Shown here piece after piece: positions 13,472 to 14,463 of a DNA stretch of 14,463 nucleotides. Every line of letters begins with the position of its first letter. Position 1 is the stretch's first letter. This DNA is from Nitrososphaerota archaeon (GTDB lineage: Archaea; Thermoproteota; Nitrososphaeria; Nitrososphaerales; Gagatemarchaeaceae). A program made the position numbers and the translations under genes. The stretch is taken from NCBI GenBank assembly GCA_005877185.1, contig VBPQ01000016.1:1-14463 (forward strand). Direction: 5' to 3'. Under the pieces are notes generated by a model. It was not told where the DNA came from. It did not search any database and saw nothing but the letters and a program-made list of their open reading frames with translations.

Positions 13472-13540
13472 GTGAACTTCGAGCTATTCTGCCCGCGTTG
13501 CGATGCGCCGGCCCTGAAGGAGGAAATGCGTCTTGGCTGA
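13472..13540 (+). CDS. Leaderless 22-residue mini-protein with CPRC motif, overlapping the DUF4331 start
   Basis: A 23-codon frame starts with GTG at 13472, where the TATA box at 13440 predicts the transcript's 5' end, and stops with TGA at 13538-13540. The product begins MNFELFCPRCDAPAL and ends EEMRLG. The CPRC pair is half of a zinc ribbon, but there is no second pair, so metal binding would need a dimer or partner. Its coding sequence carries the AAGGAGGA Shine-Dalgarno (13517-13524) for the following TTG start, and the two genes overlap by 8 nt. It may be a real small protein, a leader peptide controlling the downstream gene, or the remnant of a longer zinc-ribbon gene. Conservation is unknown. 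Confidence 0.45.
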   Translation: MNFELFCPRCDAPALKEEMRLG

Positions 13541-14463
13541 CCACCTGGATTCGCCAGGTCTAAAGAGTCCTAATATGGACGCACGGGTCGATATCACGGA
13601 CGTCTTCGCTTTTGCGGCGCAGGAAGAGGAAGATGAATTTTCAAGGACGGCTCTCGTCTTGAACGTGAACCCGCTCACGTTGGCCTCTGCCTTCGACCCC
13701 GACGCGATTTATGAGGTCTTGGTGGATACCAATGCGGATGCGACTCCAGATATTACGTTCAAGACTCAATTCTCCGCCGTCGGCTCCAATGGTAGGCAGA
13801 GGGCGACGGTCGTCCGCGCCGTCGGGGCGGATGCTAACTCACGCGACCTCTCGGGGAGGGTCATCATCAAAGATGCCCCTGTGTCTTTTGGCCGAGAAGA
13901 GAGAATTGCGGAAAGAGAAGATTTCAAGTTTTTTGCCGGCGTGCGAAGTGACCCCTTCTTCTTTGACCTTCTAGGATTCTTAGCAGGCTTTAAGTTCACC
14001 GGAAGCGACTTCTTCGTTGACAAGAATGTCTTCGGCACTGTCCTTGAGGTACCCAATTCGGCGCTCGGCACGAACCCGAACATTGGGGTCTGGAGTCGTA
14101 TACTCATTCCGGCAAAAGACTTGGAAACTCCAGGTACCGGCGGGCTGGTTCAGATAGATAGAATGGGGCGCCCAGCTATCAATACGGTATTCAACCACGG
14201 AGCGGATAAAGTGACGTTCAACACCATTGAGCCGACCGGCGACAGGACGACCGTCACGACTACAGGAAAGACATTCCTCGCTAACTTTGAAGATGTGCTA
14301 GCATCCTTTGGCTACGACGGCGGCAGCGCCGCTTCCATTGCTCAGATTCTGCTGCCTGACATTCTCACCTTCAACTTCAATAACAACGCGGGATTCCTTA
14401 ACGGTCGAAAGCTCACCGACGACGTCATCGACATCGAACTGAACCTAGTGACGAAAGGAGCTG
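13533..14463 (+). CDS. DUF4331 family protein, C-terminus beyond window
   Basis: The first 310 residues of a DUF4331 protein; the frame is open at the right edge. The start is TTG at 13533, preceded by AAGGAGGA at 13517-13524 (9-nt spacing); this gives ADHLDSPGL at the very N-terminus, the usual DUF4331 opening, which supports TTG over the ATG at residue 15. Other family-like segments: ARVDITDVFAF (17-27), GVRSDPFFFD (136-145), NVFGTVLEVP (165-174), IGVWSR (184-189), QIDRMGRPAINT (207-218) and GRKLTDDVIDIELNL (291-305). No signal peptide is visible, so it may be cytosolic, although bacterial relatives are often exported. The biochemical role of the family is unknown. Several acidic residues near Gly/Asn turns could bind metal, but this is speculation. 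Likely translationally coupled to the mini-gene before it. Confidence 0.88.
   Translation, partial: MADHLDSPGLKSPNMDARVDITDVFAFAAQEEEDEFSRTALVLNVNPLTLASAFDPDAIYEVLVDTNADATPDITFKTQFSAVGSNGRQRATVVRAVGADANSRDLSGRVIIKDAPVSFGREERIAEREDFKFFAGVRSDPFFFDLLGFLAGFKFTGSDFFVDKNVFGTVLEVPNSALGTNPNIGVWSRILIPAKDLETPGTGGLVQIDRMGRPAINTVFNHGADKVTFNTIEPTGDRTTVTTTGKTFLANFEDVLASFGYDGGSAASIAQILLPDILTFNFNNNAGFLNGRKLTDDVIDIELNLVTKGA

Overview
The window looks archaeal. It opens with the N-terminus of a thermosome (group II chaperonin) subunit, carries a NurA-HerA pair typical of archaea, uses many TTG and GTG starts, and most genes have an AT-rich TATA-like box about 23-43 nt upstream of the start, often with almost no leader. 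The DNA is GC-rich by eye. A mesophilic or moderately thermophilic member of the Nitrososphaeria/TACK side would fit, but the lineage is a guess.

Layout: (1) 1-2172: thermosome (minus, cut by the left edge), a divergent SLC13/ArsB-type anion permease (plus), a TCNN tetranucleotide repeat, then a convergent pterin-4a-carbinolamine dehydratase (minus). (2) 2294-4164: two small unrecognised plus-strand proteins that meet a minus-strand cluster of an MNT-fold nucleotidyltransferase and one or two small unknown proteins. In that cluster a second reading frame (3737-3901) looks coding and overlaps the annotated one. (3) 4274-9428: nurA and herA, overlapping by 23 nt. The herA gene is interrupted by a 535-residue LAGLIDADG-type intein placed inside the Walker A loop. 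(4) 9436-11779: two minus-strand transporters, a 14-TM DHA2 drug-efflux MFS protein and an EamA/DMT permease. (5) 11959-13139: a small charged leaderless protein (minus), and divergently a winged-helix regulator coupled to a three-TM membrane protein. (6) 13140-14463: a non-coding stretch with a 9-bp hairpin, a clear TATA box, a leaderless 22-codon mini-gene encoding a CPRC motif, and a DUF4331 protein whose TTG start overlaps the mini-gene stop; it runs off the right edge.

NurA (nuclease) and HerA (hexameric translocase) should act together in DNA end resection. HerA can only bind ATP once the intein has spliced out, because the insertion splits the P-loop. The wHTH/3-TM pair and the mini-gene/DUF4331 pair look like small two-gene transcription units. 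No tRNA, rRNA, CRISPR array or insertion sequence was found. The window is mostly ordinary archaeal housekeeping and transport; the least expected items are the HerA P-loop intein, the CPRC mini-gene and the overlapping second frame at 3737-3901.
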